From Lonicera japonica (taxonomy: Eukaryota; Streptophyta; Magnoliopsida; Dipsacales; Caprifoliaceae), in the NCBI GenBank assembly GCA_021464415.1, contig CM038467.1, positions 28,451,248-28,515,247 on the forward strand: DNA of 64,000 nt. The letters are read 5' to 3'. A program made the translations under genes and the position numbers. Below the pieces are notes generated by a model. That model searched no databases and was not told the DNA's origin. It was given only the letters and a program-made list of their open reading frames with translations. Positions 20,785 through 31,465 of this stretch are shown here, piece after piece (positions within the stretch are counted from its first letter, which is position 1; the number at the start of each line of letters is the position of its first letter).

Positions 20785-23700
20785 ATGGACCCTGCTCAAC
20801 CCGATAGACTGGAGGGTGACCAGGAGGAGGTCACCTTTACTGATGCTCAGGGCGTTCTCCGGTGCAGCCCTCATCATGACAACTAGGCGGACCTCAACTG
20901 GTATGGCGAGGATGGGGTGGACCGCGGTCGGGCAGTGGTCTACCGAGACGTCACCCGGGCTGCTCCAGTCCCGGATGTTCCGTGGCTCTTGATGGAGCCT
21001 GTTTCTCATGAGATCCGTCGACGGTCTCTGGTATGTTTTCCTGAGATTCCTTCCTTTTGTGTATTTATCTGTTATATTATTTCTGTCGTTTCCTGCATGT
21101 ATTTGAAACAATGTTAGTATCCATGTCTGCTTAGAAATAACGTCCAATTTAGTGAACACATACTTTTACTTGTGATACCCTTTAGGTTTGGAAAATTACA
21201 TATTATACCCCTATAGCCCTATAACTCTCATAATTACACCAAAATACCCTCAGGTTTGGAAAATTACATAATTTACCCCTATAGCCCTATAACTCTCATA
21301 ATTACACCAAAGTACCCTCAGGTTTGGTAAATTACATAATTTACCCTTATAACCCTATAACTCTCATAATTACACCAAACTACCCTCAGGTTTGGAAAAT
21401 TACATAATTTACCCCTATAGTCCTATAACTCTCATAATTACACCAAAGTACCCTCCGGTTTTGGAAAATTACATAATTTACCCTCATACCCCTATAACTC
21501 TCATAATTACACCAAAGTACCCTCAGGTTTGGAAAATTACATAATTTACCCTTATAACCCTATAACTCTCATAATTACACCAAAGTACCCTCAGGTTTAG
21601 AAAATTATATAATTTACCCCTATAGCCCTATAACTCTCATAATTATACCAAAGTACCCTCAGGTTTTGGAAAATTATAAAATTTACCCCTATAGCCCTAT
21701 AACTCTTATAATTACACCAAAGTACCCTCAGGTTTTGGAAAATTACATAATTTACCCTCATACCCCTATAACTCTCATAATTACACCAAAGTACCCTCAG
21801 GTTTTGGAAAATTAAATAATTTACCGTCATACCCCTATAACTCTCATAATTACACCAAAGTACCCTCAGGTTTCTTATATTTATATTTCTGTTTTGTCTG
21901 TAGTGGGTCGGCCGAGGTTGGGGTTCTCCGAACACTATTTCCTTAGAGTGGCGACAGGCACCGGCCCCTGTCCAGGAGTTGCTCCTTACGACTCTATTTG
22001 GTCCTCTTTTTGATGCCCTCCCGAAGCTGGTATCTAGGGCGGCTGTGTTGGTGTCGGCTCTAGCCTGCCACTGGTGGGACACCACTCATACCTTCCACTA
22101 GAGCTGGGGGAGATGACGATGACCCCCTCAACTTATTTGTTTTGACCGGGATTCCTTCAGGGGGTCCCTATACAGATCGATATCCCCTTGCGTCTGACGG
22201 CTGAGGGCATTGTTGGCGCATTTGGATGGTTCCCGGAGAGACGGAGTTCTGGTGATACGACCCCTCGGGCGGTTTTAGTTACGCGCCTGGTTACAGAGAG
22301 AGCCCGTTTAGTTGCTTTCAGGGTGCCGATAACCCGACAGGAGGCGCGCCAGTATGCCCGTGTCCTTCTCTTGCTGACGTTTCACGACTTGTTCGAGGCC
22401 CGTGGGGGGGATACATCCCATCTCTGATGGCTGCCTTATCTTCGTGATTTCAGCATTATGTTCGATTACGACTGGGGTGGCTTTATTCTGGCTGTCTTAT
22501 ATGATGCTATGGACCAGGTTTCTCGCCACTTAGCCCTGAACCTCAAGGGCTTTTCTTTGCTGTGGGAGGTACATACTTCTCGTCCCTTATCTGTGTTTTT
22601 GGTCTTTGCATTTTATCTGCTGATTGTTGCTAATGTTCTTTATGTCTCCTTTTCAGAGTTGGTTTGTGGCTTATACCCGTCTGGGTCGCGCCCAGGTGGA
22701 TCTCCTCGTTGAGAACGAGGATCAGTTTCTCTTTCTTCGCTGATTTATTGCGGGGAACTATAGGGCTCCCTATGTATACCGAACTTGGGAGACCGGAGCT
22801 GCTGCCGTCCACGACCTGCTGGAGGAGCAGGTAAATATCTTAGCATTTTTTTAAATAAATAGTAAAATAGAATATAAATAACTGAAATAAAATTTTGTTC
22901 TCTTTTAGATTGAGTGGGCCCCCTGGGGTGATCTGGGTCTCCACTTTGGATATGGCCATGCTCTGACCGCCTCGAGGACCAGGCGGCTTATCAGGGATGA
23001 GTACAACCTTCACTTCTATTTGGGCGAAAGGGTTGTTCGTTAGCATACACCGGCCCAGTGGCCCCGAGTTCCTTTGTTTCCATCAGTTCTGATGAGGTGA
23101 ACGAGTGAGATCGACCCGGTGATGGTGCAAGCGTTGGTCGACGGGCTCGATTTTCAGACGTTCACCGAGGAGGGATATTATCCTGTCTTCGCTGCCCGTT
23201 ACTTGATGAGGGAGCCAAAGGAGACTCGGGGACGGGTTTTCTACGAGAGATACCAGGCGTTGGGAGGAAATCCCAACTATATACAAGGACAAACTTATTT
23301 GTCCAGGATGGTCCCCGGTCATCTGCCACCTATCCCTGATCAGAAGGACAACATTTTGGATTCTGACGATGATGACCCCGAGGGAGAGAGGGGTATCCCT
23401 GCTGCTGTTGAGGGAGGTGATGGTGGGCCTGAGGGTGGTGATGACAGACCCGAGGGTGGTGAGGGAGGTAGGACAGCGGCGGTTCCTGAGCAGCCGCCTC
23501 AGATGACACCCATGGAGGAGCAGAGCGCTGAGGGTTTTGAGTTTCTGTTGGTATCTCCAGGGGTCATTTTTTATGCTGCTGAGGCTGCTGAGAGAGGGGG
23601 AGCAGCTTTGTCTGAGCGGTCCTGGGAGCCTGAGGACTTCGGGGTCGATTATGAGTAGTTTGGGCGGACCCCTTCTACTGCTACGACCACTCCTTCTAGC

Positions 23701-24487
23701 GGGTTCCCGCCTCTGAGAGCGACGGCCGTTGTGGATCCTCCGGGCGTCCATACTTATGCTACTCTGACTCTGCTTCCGTTGACTGCTATGGGCCCTCTGG
23801 CCCGTTTTCTAGGTCTCGGGGGTTCTTCTTCCCGGCCTCCTCTGTTCTCGATTCGTGAGGAGGGTGGGTCCACTTCTGCGGTGGTACTGGCGGGTCCATC
23901 TGTTCCTCTAGTTGACATCCCACCCTTCCTCGGGATATTTCCTATGTTGGTGCCGGTCTTCGCCGCTATACCGTGCCCAAGTATCCTTTACCCAATGATA
24001 CTTTTGATTATCTGGGCGGCCGCGTGGGTGACGAGGTATGTCCTTTTATGTATTCTTCCGTTCTTTTATATATGTTTATCTTAAAAGTATGCTAATTCCC
24101 TCTCTTATGTCTTTTGCAGCGGATGAGTGTTCGTGCAGCAGATTTGAGAGATCTCCACGTCCAGTACCTCTACAGCTGGAACCTCCTCCAGTTCGTTAGT
24201 GAGACCCCACGGCATACATGCGCGATTACCAGAGGGCGATCGACATATCTCTTCAGGTGGATGACCCTCTGTCCTCCTCTCGCGCTCAGTCAGGGTTTCA
24301 AATGAGTAGTAACCGGACCTCTAGGCGTTCACGGTCCTCAGTGATTCGCCCTACAGTTCTGGTTCAGTCGACGGGGCCCTCTCAGGCAGCAGTTCCTTCT
24401 TATTCAGATGTCCCAGCGGTCGATCCTACTCCAGAGGAGGGTTCGGGTGACAGTGGGAGCGTGTTGAAGCGCGCCCGGATAGATTAG
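20785..24487 (+). pseudogene. antisense gene 1 of the Tat element: spliced plant-mobile-domain-like protein, decayed
   Basis: The + strand reading, opposite to pol, starts at ATG 20785 (MDPAQPDRLEGD) and ends at TAG 24485-24487 (KRARID). Segments such as WWDTTHTFH, then GEMTMTP and VLTGI, resemble the plant mobile domain (PMD, aminotransferase-like family) found in plant transposons. Four introns with GT-AG ends are inferred because coding sense continues across them: 21031-21903, 22569-22656, 22831-22908 and 24036-24119. A gly/glu-rich stretch lies at about 23370-23470. Breaks seen: TAG at 20884 in exon 1, TAG plus a one-base loss near 22100, and further stops near 22740 and 23042. Known Tat/Retand elements carry an antisense ORF here; its role is unknown. 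A 68-bp minisatellite fills intron 1. Confidence 0.7.
21177..21870. repeat. 68-69-bp minisatellite in intron 1 of antisense gene 1
   Basis: The word CCCTCAGGTT (one copy CCCTCCGGTT) recurs at 21247, 21315, 21383, 21451, 21520, 21588, 21656, 21725, 21794 and 21863: spacing 68 or 69 bp, about ten units plus a divergent first unit at 21177. Each unit reads GGTTTGGAAAATTACATAAT then TTACCC and CCCTATAACTCTCATAATTA. The minus-strand ORF 21597-22085 only reads the repeat. Confidence 0.95.
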
Positions 24488-24810
24488 CTTTTCTTTTCTG
24501 TATTTAGTTAGTTCAGACAGATATGTAATTATCTTTAGACATTTAGACAGATATTTTAGTTTTGAAAACTATCCTTTTATTAAATTTATGAAAAATCTTT
24601 ATTTGTGTTAGTGACGTATATTTATTCCTTATCTGTGAAAGATATATTTATATGAATCAGTGATTTAGGTGTCATACCTTGTAGCGCGGTTGTACTTAGG
24701 GTTCCTACAAAAAAACAAAGTGAGAACAAGAATGCATTCAGAAGTGATTCTTCTGGCAAAAATGACTCCTATATGTGAGAAAGGCAAAAACAGGGATACG
24801 GAAAGAGGAT
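24488..24810 (+). other. spacer between the two antisense genes, probable 3' end of gene 1
   Basis: AT-rich. Possible polyadenylation context lies around 24580-24600 (TTATTAAATT, ATGAAAAATC). No ORF is supported; the frame at 24669-24890 runs through the next promoter. Confidence 0.4.
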
Positions 24811-24893
24811 TGTCGCGCGACAATCCCTCCTGGATATGGGTTTGTCTCGCAACAAACAGGTACAGGACCCTCTTCTTTTTTTTGCTATAAATA
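24811..24893 (+). promoter_or_regulatory. promoter of antisense gene 2: two palindromes and a TATA box
   Basis: A perfect TGTCGCGCGACA starts at 24811 and a degenerate TGTCTCGCAACA at 24843, spacing 32 bp. TATAAATA lies at 24886-24893 and the ATG of antisense gene 2 at 24932, a plausible short leader. Confidence 0.7.
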
Positions 24894-24931
24894 TACCCCT
24901 CTGCCTTCCTTCATCCCCACACCTTCCCAAA

Positions 24932-26189
24932 ATGTCTTCTTATCGTACAAATTCTGACTTTTCTTATATTGAAGCCCGAGATGCTCTAATATCTTCTGAG
25001 AATGGCTTGAACTTTGGTGCATTCAGTCCTTTGGCAGGATGGTGCCATCGTCTTGTAGATTTTTCCTTTTTGTTAGGTGCTTTGTATTTTTGGAGCCCTG
25101 CGGATCATCTTTTCCGTTTTGGGCTAGATGAGTTATGCCCGACTTATGAGGATTTTTTTTGGCTGTTGCGTTCTGATGTTCGTCTCCCGATGGCTGTTCT
25201 CATAGAATAGATCGGTCCTCGAGATATGCTGATTGCTCTGTTAGCCATTCCTCAAGTGGCCTGTGATGGTTTTATTATTGACGGGATTCTTGATCTCCAC
25301 AAGATGGTGAGGTTTTTCCATTGTTATGAGGACAGAGCTTCTTATAGCGTAGGGCGTACTGCGGCGGCCTTGATCTGTCTTTTTTCGATATGCTACTGGT
25401 GACGGGCTCTTCCCGTGTCAATCCGACTATCCTGGGTTTGATTTATCATGCTAGGAATGGGGAGTCTATAGTGCCCATCGTTCTTGTAGAGACTCTGAAC
25501 AGCCTAGATGATCTTCAAAGGGGAGCTTCACCCTTTTTCAGGGGAAGTCCGCGTTTGCTATACATGTGGCTATTGGAGTGTTTCCGATCGGTGGGTTTCA
25601 ACAGGGTTCGGCTTGACAACCCGACGCACTTCTTTTGTCATCCCCTCTTTTTGGTGCCTTGACCATGTCTTCCTCTGATTGGTTGGTGTGGTTTTTGAAG
25701 AATTTTTGGGCTATTCGGTGGAACATTCTTTGGTGGAAGCTGAGGGCGATAGTGCTTAGTACCGGGGGGCAGAATTACGTTCGACTCCGTGGGCTATGAT
25801 TCAATTCCTTTTATCTCACAGGACGTCTTCTTCGGCAGTTCAACGTTTCTTAGGACATCCCTCTTGGCCTGAACAACTTCTCTTCTGAGTCTAAGTTTGT
25901 GACCCAGCATGTTTCTTTATCAGTGGAGAGAATGTGGCGTGCTCGACTGACTCGTTAGTTCAACTATGCTCGTTTTGGTATTTCCAGGACCCTCCGGGCT
26001 GACATCATCCGTTCTCGTTGGGGATCTCTGAAAGGGGAGCTGATTGATGATCCCTTGCAAATGGAGTGGTTCCGGTTTATGGATTACGAGCCCACAGAGG
26101 AGGGTATTGTCTTTGCGTACCAGATCCTGGATGAGGCTAGAATATATTTGGCCACGGAGGACCCTGCTTGGCCAACCTCTAGGGATTAG
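24932..26189 (+). pseudogene. antisense gene 2 of the Tat element, decayed
   Basis: ATG at 24932 follows a TATA box. The N-terminal part (NFGAFSPLAG, ALYFWSPADHLFRFG, DELCPTYEDFFWLL) resembles the N-terminal domain of a family of plant transposon-associated proteins that I believe is catalogued as DUF7745; this name is from memory. It continues with a TAG at 25208-25210, changes frame near 25390 (MLLVTGSSRVNPTILG, then LIYHARNG), and ends in the third frame at TAG 26187-26189 (YLATEDPAWPTSRD). At least two frameshifts and several stops make it a pseudogene. Its 3' end faces the 3' end of pol (26409) across about 220 bp, so the two transcripts converge. Confidence 0.6.
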
Positions 26190-26408
26190 GTTTTTCTATA
26201 TGTTGTATCTCCTTTGTAACTTCCGGTGTTCTGAACCACCTAAATAATATACGAAGGACTGTTTATGAAAAATAAATTTCTTTATAATATTTAAACCGGG
26301 CCTGAAGTCACTTCTCAGGTTGCCTACGTTCCCCCTTTTGATTTTTCAAAAAACACAATTTTGAGTTGGGGCTCAGGTTTACGTAGTTCTTATCTATACA
26401 TGCTACAT

Positions 26409-26702
26409 CTATTGGTAATACTTCTTCAGTCGATCCATGTTGACTGGTGAATGCAGTAATTGTCCGTCCAAGTCTGTGAGTATGGCAGCACCCCCTGTGT
26501 CGATCTCTTTGACGATGTATGGCCCTGTCCACTTCTGTCCGAACTTTTCCCTTGGGTCTCTGGCTGGCTCTCGAATTTTTTTCAACACGATGTCGTTCTC
26601 ATTAATACCCCGAGTTTTTACTTTCTGGTTAAATGCTCGAGCAATTCTCTTCTGATACCTTTGGTGGTGGTACGCGGCTCTCAGTCTCTTTTCATCTAGC
26701 AA
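26409..26702 (-). pseudogene. Tat integrase C-terminus (GPY/F module)
   Basis: A 97-codon frame holds KFGQKWTGPYIVKEI, the GPY/F module that ends gypsy integrases, and closes with a basic tail. It is in a different frame from the integrase core at 26743-27291, so one indel near 26740 separates them. The first ATG here is internal, not a true start. Confidence 0.85.
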
Positions 26703-26742
26703 GGCCAGCTCGTTATAACGTGCTTGGACCCATTCCAGCTCA

Positions 26743-27291
26743 TTAACTTGATTCTCTAGTAATACTCTGAGGGGGGACTTCTAATTCAATAGGAAGGACT
26801 GATTCCATCCCGTATGTAAGGGAAAATAGGGTTGCCCCGGTGGAGACCCTCTCGGTGGTGCGGTATCCCCAAAATGCATATAGTAATTTTTTCGACCAGT
26901 CTCGACAGGTGTCAGTCATCTTGCTTAGGATATTCTTTAGATTCTTGTTGACGGCCTCAACTTCCTCATTGGTTTGTAGTCTATATGGCGAAGATCTGTG
27001 TCGGGTAATACCGTATTCCTCTATGACTGTATTAGCCTCTCCTTCGAAGTGAGTGCCGTTGTCCAAGATGATCTCGTGTGGGACCCTATACCGGTAGATG
27101 ATATTCCTTCTGATGAATCGGGCAACTTTCCTGGAGTCAAAAGTTTGGAAAGACTCGGTCTCTACCCATTTAGTGAAGTAGTCGATGGCTACTAGTATGA
27201 ATTCATGGCCGTTACTGGCTTTGGACGAAATCTTCCCAATGATGTCGATTCCCCAGGTTGTGAAAGGCCAGGGAGTAGTCATGTTGTACAA
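26743..27291 (-). pseudogene. Tat integrase catalytic core
   Basis: A 182-codon frame. The DDE residues are recognisable: D in WGIDIIGK, D in LDNGTHFEG, and E in NEEVEAVNK 35 residues later. The base context around the second aspartate is LDNG where SDNG is usual. The frame is the same as RT-RNase H (27805-29352) but separated from it by stops in the zinc-finger region at 27292-27804, where H..H and C..C residues (GPHMSGH ... RRCHKC) can still be read. Confidence 0.9.
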
Positions 27292-27804
27292 CTCTTTTGG
27301 AGGAAGTTTTTGAGATTTAGCATAGATTTGGCACTTGTGACAACGGCGTACATGGTTAACGCAGTCGTTCTGCAGGGTAGACTAATAATAACCTTGTCTG
27401 ATGATTTTGTGGGGAAGCGTATGGCCGCTCATATGAGGTCCACAATCCCCCCCGTGTATCTGATCCATCATTTTGATAGATTCTTCTTCAGTGAGGCATT
27501 GGAGATGGGTCCCGTCGTAGTTCCTCTTATACAGCCTTCCGGCACAAAGTATGAATCAGGATGCTAATCTCCTAAGTGTGACCCGCGTTCTCTTGTCTGT
27601 TCACTCGGGATACTGGTGATTTTTCAACAGGTTCCAGATGTCGTAAAACCAAGTGGTTGAGTCCCCATTCTCTTCATTCCCTACCTCAAGGGCCATGCAG
27701 TGTGCTGGTCCTAATCTTCTTTGTACTGTAAGAGTGATTTCTTCCATCCCCTTCAGGATATCGATCATGGATGACAGAGTTGCTAGTGCGTCAGCAAAAC
27801 TATT
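27292..27804 (-). pseudogene. end of RNase H and integrase zinc finger, with stops
   Basis: The minus-strand frame continues from the second RNase H (NSFADALATL, near 27800) through a linker to the HHCC integrase zinc finger and joins the core at 27291. Several in-frame stops are present. The + strand ORF 27205-27567 is the shadow of this segment. Confidence 0.7.
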
Positions 27805-28581
27805 TTATGACCTGGGGACATAGTAAAACTCCGAATGCTCAAACCTTCCTACGACATCCTCCAGCCGGGCAAGGTAAGGGACTAACTTTTCATCTCTGAT
27901 CTTCCATTCCTTCAGAACTTGGTGGACCACTAATGCTGAATCTTCGTACACTTGGATTCTTTTTATACCCCTTTGAAGCGCAATCTCTAATCCGATTATA
28001 CAGGCTTCATACTCGGCCATATTGTTGGTGCAGAAGAAGTCTAGACGATATGATATCGGGGAGTGAGTTTGGTCTGGGGAGACTAACAGGATGCCTATCC
28101 CGTTCTCGTTTTGGTTGGCGGCCTTGTCAAAGTATAATTTCCAGTCTTCATTGATCTCAACATTCATGATAGTTTCATCTGGAAACTCGGCTTCTTCCAA
28201 CATGTCCCCCAATATTGGATTGTGGGCTAGATAGTCAGCTATGATCTTACCTTTGACTGCCTTCTGGGTCATGTAGGTGATATCGAATTCGGAAAGCAAG
28301 AATAACCACTTTGCCATACGATTTGAGAAAGCCGGTTTCTCGAAGAGGTATTTCAGCAGATTAATTCGTGATGCCAGGATGACCGAGAAAACTAGCATGT
28401 AATGCCGTAGTTTCTGTGTTACCCAGAGAAGAGCGGTGCATGATTTTTCCAATGGCGTGTAGTTTATCTCAAATGGGGACAGTTTTTTGCTGATGTAGTA
28501 GATGGCCTGTTCTTTCCGTGTATCGGTCAGATGTTGGGCTAGCATGGCCCCCGCAGCCGAATCAATGACGGTTAGGTACAT
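27805..28581 (-). pseudogene. Tat pol: RNase H followed by a second (archaeal-type) RNase H
   Basis: A 258-codon frame. The first half is the gypsy RNase H (IDSAAGAMLAQ, ..IYYISKKL.., LEKSCTALLW). The second half is an additional RNase H: LYFDKAANQNENGIG, CTNNMAEYEACIIGLEIAL, then YEDSALVVHQVLKEW, giving D, E and D positions. In most relatives the third is GDS; here it is EDS. Two RNase H domains in tandem are diagnostic for the Tat lineage. Same frame as the RT upstream. Confidence 0.9.
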
Positions 28582-29574
28582 AATTAGTGGCAGCCCGGTC
28601 TGTGGTGAGGCTAATACTGAGGGGTTGGAGAGGTAGTCTTTGATTCTATCAAAAGCCTCATGGCATTGATCATCCCATTTTCCTGGTGAAGACTTCCTCA
28701 GGAGTTTGAAGATGGGTTCGCAAGTCTGAGTGAGCTGAGAGATGAACCTGCTGATGTACTACAAATTACCCAAAAATTCCCGGACTTTTTTCTCGGTGCG
28801 AGGCTCGGGCATTTCTCGGATAGCTCGAACCTTGGCAGGGTCTACCTCGATTCCCTTTTTGCTGACGACATAGCCCAGGAGTTTTCCCTTGGTTACCCCG
28901 AATACACATTTTCGCGGATTGAGTCTCATCTGGTACTAGCGGAGTCGGTCAAAAAAGGCTCGTAAGGCTGGTACATGGCCTTCCCTCTCCTTTGACTTGA
29001 TTATCATATCGTCCACATATACTTCAACTTCTTTATGGATCATGTCGTGAAAAATAGCTGTAGCTTCCCTCTGATATGTTGCCTCGGCATTCTTCAGCTC
29101 GAATGGCACAACGGTGTAGCAATATGTTTCCCATGACGTGATAAATACTGTTTTCTCTTGGTGATCTGGGTGCATCTTGATCTGATTATACCCGGTGAAA
29201 CCGTCCACGAATGACTTCAAAGCATGGTTAGCGGTATTATCTACTATCAAATCAATGTTGGGTAATGGGAAATTGTCTTTTGGGCAAGCTTTATTGAGAT
29301 CTCGATAATCTACACACATGCGGACCTTCCCATTTGCCTTTGGAACGGGCACAATATTGGCTAACCATGAAGGGTATTCGATCAGTCACAAGAACCCCAC
29401 ACACTCAGTTGTTTCATCACTTCTTCTTTTACTTTCAGGGACCATTATGGCGTGAGCTTCCTTAATTTCTGCTTGATGGGTCTAAACTCCGGCTTGGTGT
29501 GTATCTCGTGCATGACTATCTGGCTATTCAAACCTGGCATATCGGCATAGGACCAGGCAAAGACATCCACGTAC
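28582..29574 (-). pseudogene. Tat reverse transcriptase, interrupted by stops
   Basis: The best part (29352-28936) shows VRMCVDYRDLNKACPKDNFP, FVDGFTGYNQIKM and the catalytic YVDDMII. Here the YVDD aspartates are intact. Downstream, the same frame continues through the thumb with a stop just after RAFFDRLR (28936-28938) and another near 28758, to the RNase H at 28581. Upstream, 29353-29574 has frame disruptions. Non-functional as it stands. Confidence 0.88.
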
Positions 29575-29979
29575 TCATTCAATGAATTCCTCTCTTTCTG
29601 TCTCACTTAAACTTGCCCCAATACGGACCTCTTTCCTTTCCTCTTCCGTCCCGAGGTTAATCACAAGAGTATCTCCCTCCTCGCTTTGTATGCGATGTTC
29701 CTCCCACTCAGGGTGTTCATTTAATCTTTCTATTTCCATATAAGTAATTACATAATCAAAATTAACAGGATACCGCAAAATAGAGTCTTCTTTATTAATA
29801 ACAGTGCTTACAGGTATAAGTTTGAAAAGTAAATCTAGGAGAGACTCCTTCTTAGCCCTACCCTCGCTCTTATCTCTTACCCTTATAATTTTACTCTTTC
29901 TCCCCTTTTCCTGGTAATCTGGATCAGCGTGTATTAAGTGTACATGGTCGTCCCTTGGCTCATCATCCCCTAGAGCCAT
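29575..29979 (-). pseudogene. Tat pol N-terminal region before RT
   Basis: A 134-codon frame (MALGDDEPRDD.., ending RIGASLSETEREEFIE). The ending is typical of the linker leading into Tat RT (INLGTEEERKEVRIG...). It stops at TGA just before the RT. It carries no catalytic motif of its own. Confidence 0.7.
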
Positions 29980-30038
29980 GACGTCGAAGAGATCTCCTAT
30001 TATTTCTTCCTCTTTATCTTCTTATCTCGGCCAGATCG

Positions 30039-31241
30039 TTAATTTGGTAGAGAAGCTGTGTATAACATTTTTCTTGAGATAAAGGTCCTCTTCATAGAAG
30101 ATTTCCCATCTTGGAAGGTTATCTCCGTCGCTATTTCTCCAAGGCTCCTAAAAGCCGCAAAAGGGGAAGTCCTCTCATTCCTTGATGAAAAATCCGTTAA
30201 GAGAGCTAAAACTCGGATACTGATGTCCTTGACCCCTTTTCTCTTGGTGACTTTTTCGGTGTGTTGGTACCCCAACCCTTCTCTTTCATGCCTCGTCACT
30301 GGTTTTAAGGCCTGCAATAATCCTGGCTGTCCTATTCCCAGACTAGCTCTAGGTAAATATTTCATCATTCTCAGCATATTTATGATTTTGGTACTGAGAC
30401 CGGGGATATTATCAGGGGGTAGGTACTCAATTCTCTGGACGGTGAGGGCTTGCACTTGAGGCTTGTAAGAAAAGCCTCCCAGCTGTATGCTTTGACTCCC
30501 GATGCCCAAAACAGGTAATTCTAAATCCACCAAAGTCCTTTCAGGATCTCCTTGGATGGTGATTATCTTCCCTTCAAACGGTATCTTGATCTTCTGGTGT
30601 AAGGAGGAGAGGATGGCTCCTATGTCGTGTAGCCATGCTCTTCCCAACATGAGGTTAAAACTGGAGGGAATGTCTATGATTTGAAAGTCGGCCGAAAAGT
30701 TCCTGGGACCGACCATGAGATCGAGCTTTAGAGAACCCAGAACGGCTCTCCTAGTGTTGTCATAGGCCCTGACGGTTACAGCTGATGGAGAAAGCTCTGA
30801 ATCTAAGATACCCAGACATCTGGCGGTCTTCAAAGGGCATACATTTATGGTTGACCCATTGTCAATGAGGACTTGTGGCAGAATTTTTTCTCGGGTCCGG
30901 ACAGTAATATGGAGGGCTAGACTGTGTTTCTTTCCCAGTGGAGATAAGTCTTCATCTAAAAATGACAGACTTCTTTGGACTGTAAGTGACCCAATCATGT
31001 TTGGCAGTTGTTCTGGCGTGGAATCTGGTGATATGACGGCCTCATCTAGGAGTTTGATGAAGGCGGTCCTGTGAGGTTTGGAGGCAACTAGGAGACCCCA
31101 AATGGTGATGTGTGCTTGGGTTTTCTTCAACTGTTCCAATACTCGATCCTCTCCTACTTCCTTAGGATGAGGTGTTTTCTCGGCATCCATTGGTGGTGGC
31201 TGATATACCCTTCCTGAACGCGGGTAATTTGCTCTATCCAA
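30039..31241 (-). pseudogene. Tat protease region (gag-pro)
   Basis: A 400-codon uninterrupted frame, the longest left in the element. The retropepsin-like active site reads VLIDNGSTINVCPL in place of a canonical DTG/DSG, a variant common in Tat elements. The flap and second half follow (DIPSSFNLMLGRAWLHDIGA). The N-terminal 100 residues are linker (HPKEVGEDRVLEQLKK). It is in a different frame from gag. The start shown is the first ATG, not necessarily the polyprotein junction. Confidence 0.8.
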
Positions 31242-31465
31242 AGGGATACTGGGTCTGATTCCTCTAAGGCTTTCGACGATTCTGGTTCCACCGACTAACT
31301 AAAAGTTTTGGGGGAGGTCTCTGTCATACAGATTGTCTCTTTGGGAAAGCCTCGGGGCCTCCATGGTTGTTCCTTCTTATCCTGAGTCTATCCTATCCCA
31401 GATTTTCCGGGATTGGTTTTGATTGTAAGTGGTTGTGAGATCCCCTGATTGGCCTTTCCTAACCC
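31242..31465 (-). other. gag-pro junction, broken
   Basis: A short stretch with stops in all useful frames between the gag zinc-knuckle segment and the protease frame. Confidence 0.4.

Noticed and set aside
21177..21870. CRISPR-like regular repeats
   Set aside because: Units are contiguous with no unique spacers, and the setting is a plant retrotransposon.
21597..22085. Minus-strand 162-codon ORF
   Set aside because: Its C-terminal half is the 68-bp repeat and its N-terminal half is the shadow of antisense gene 1 exon 2.
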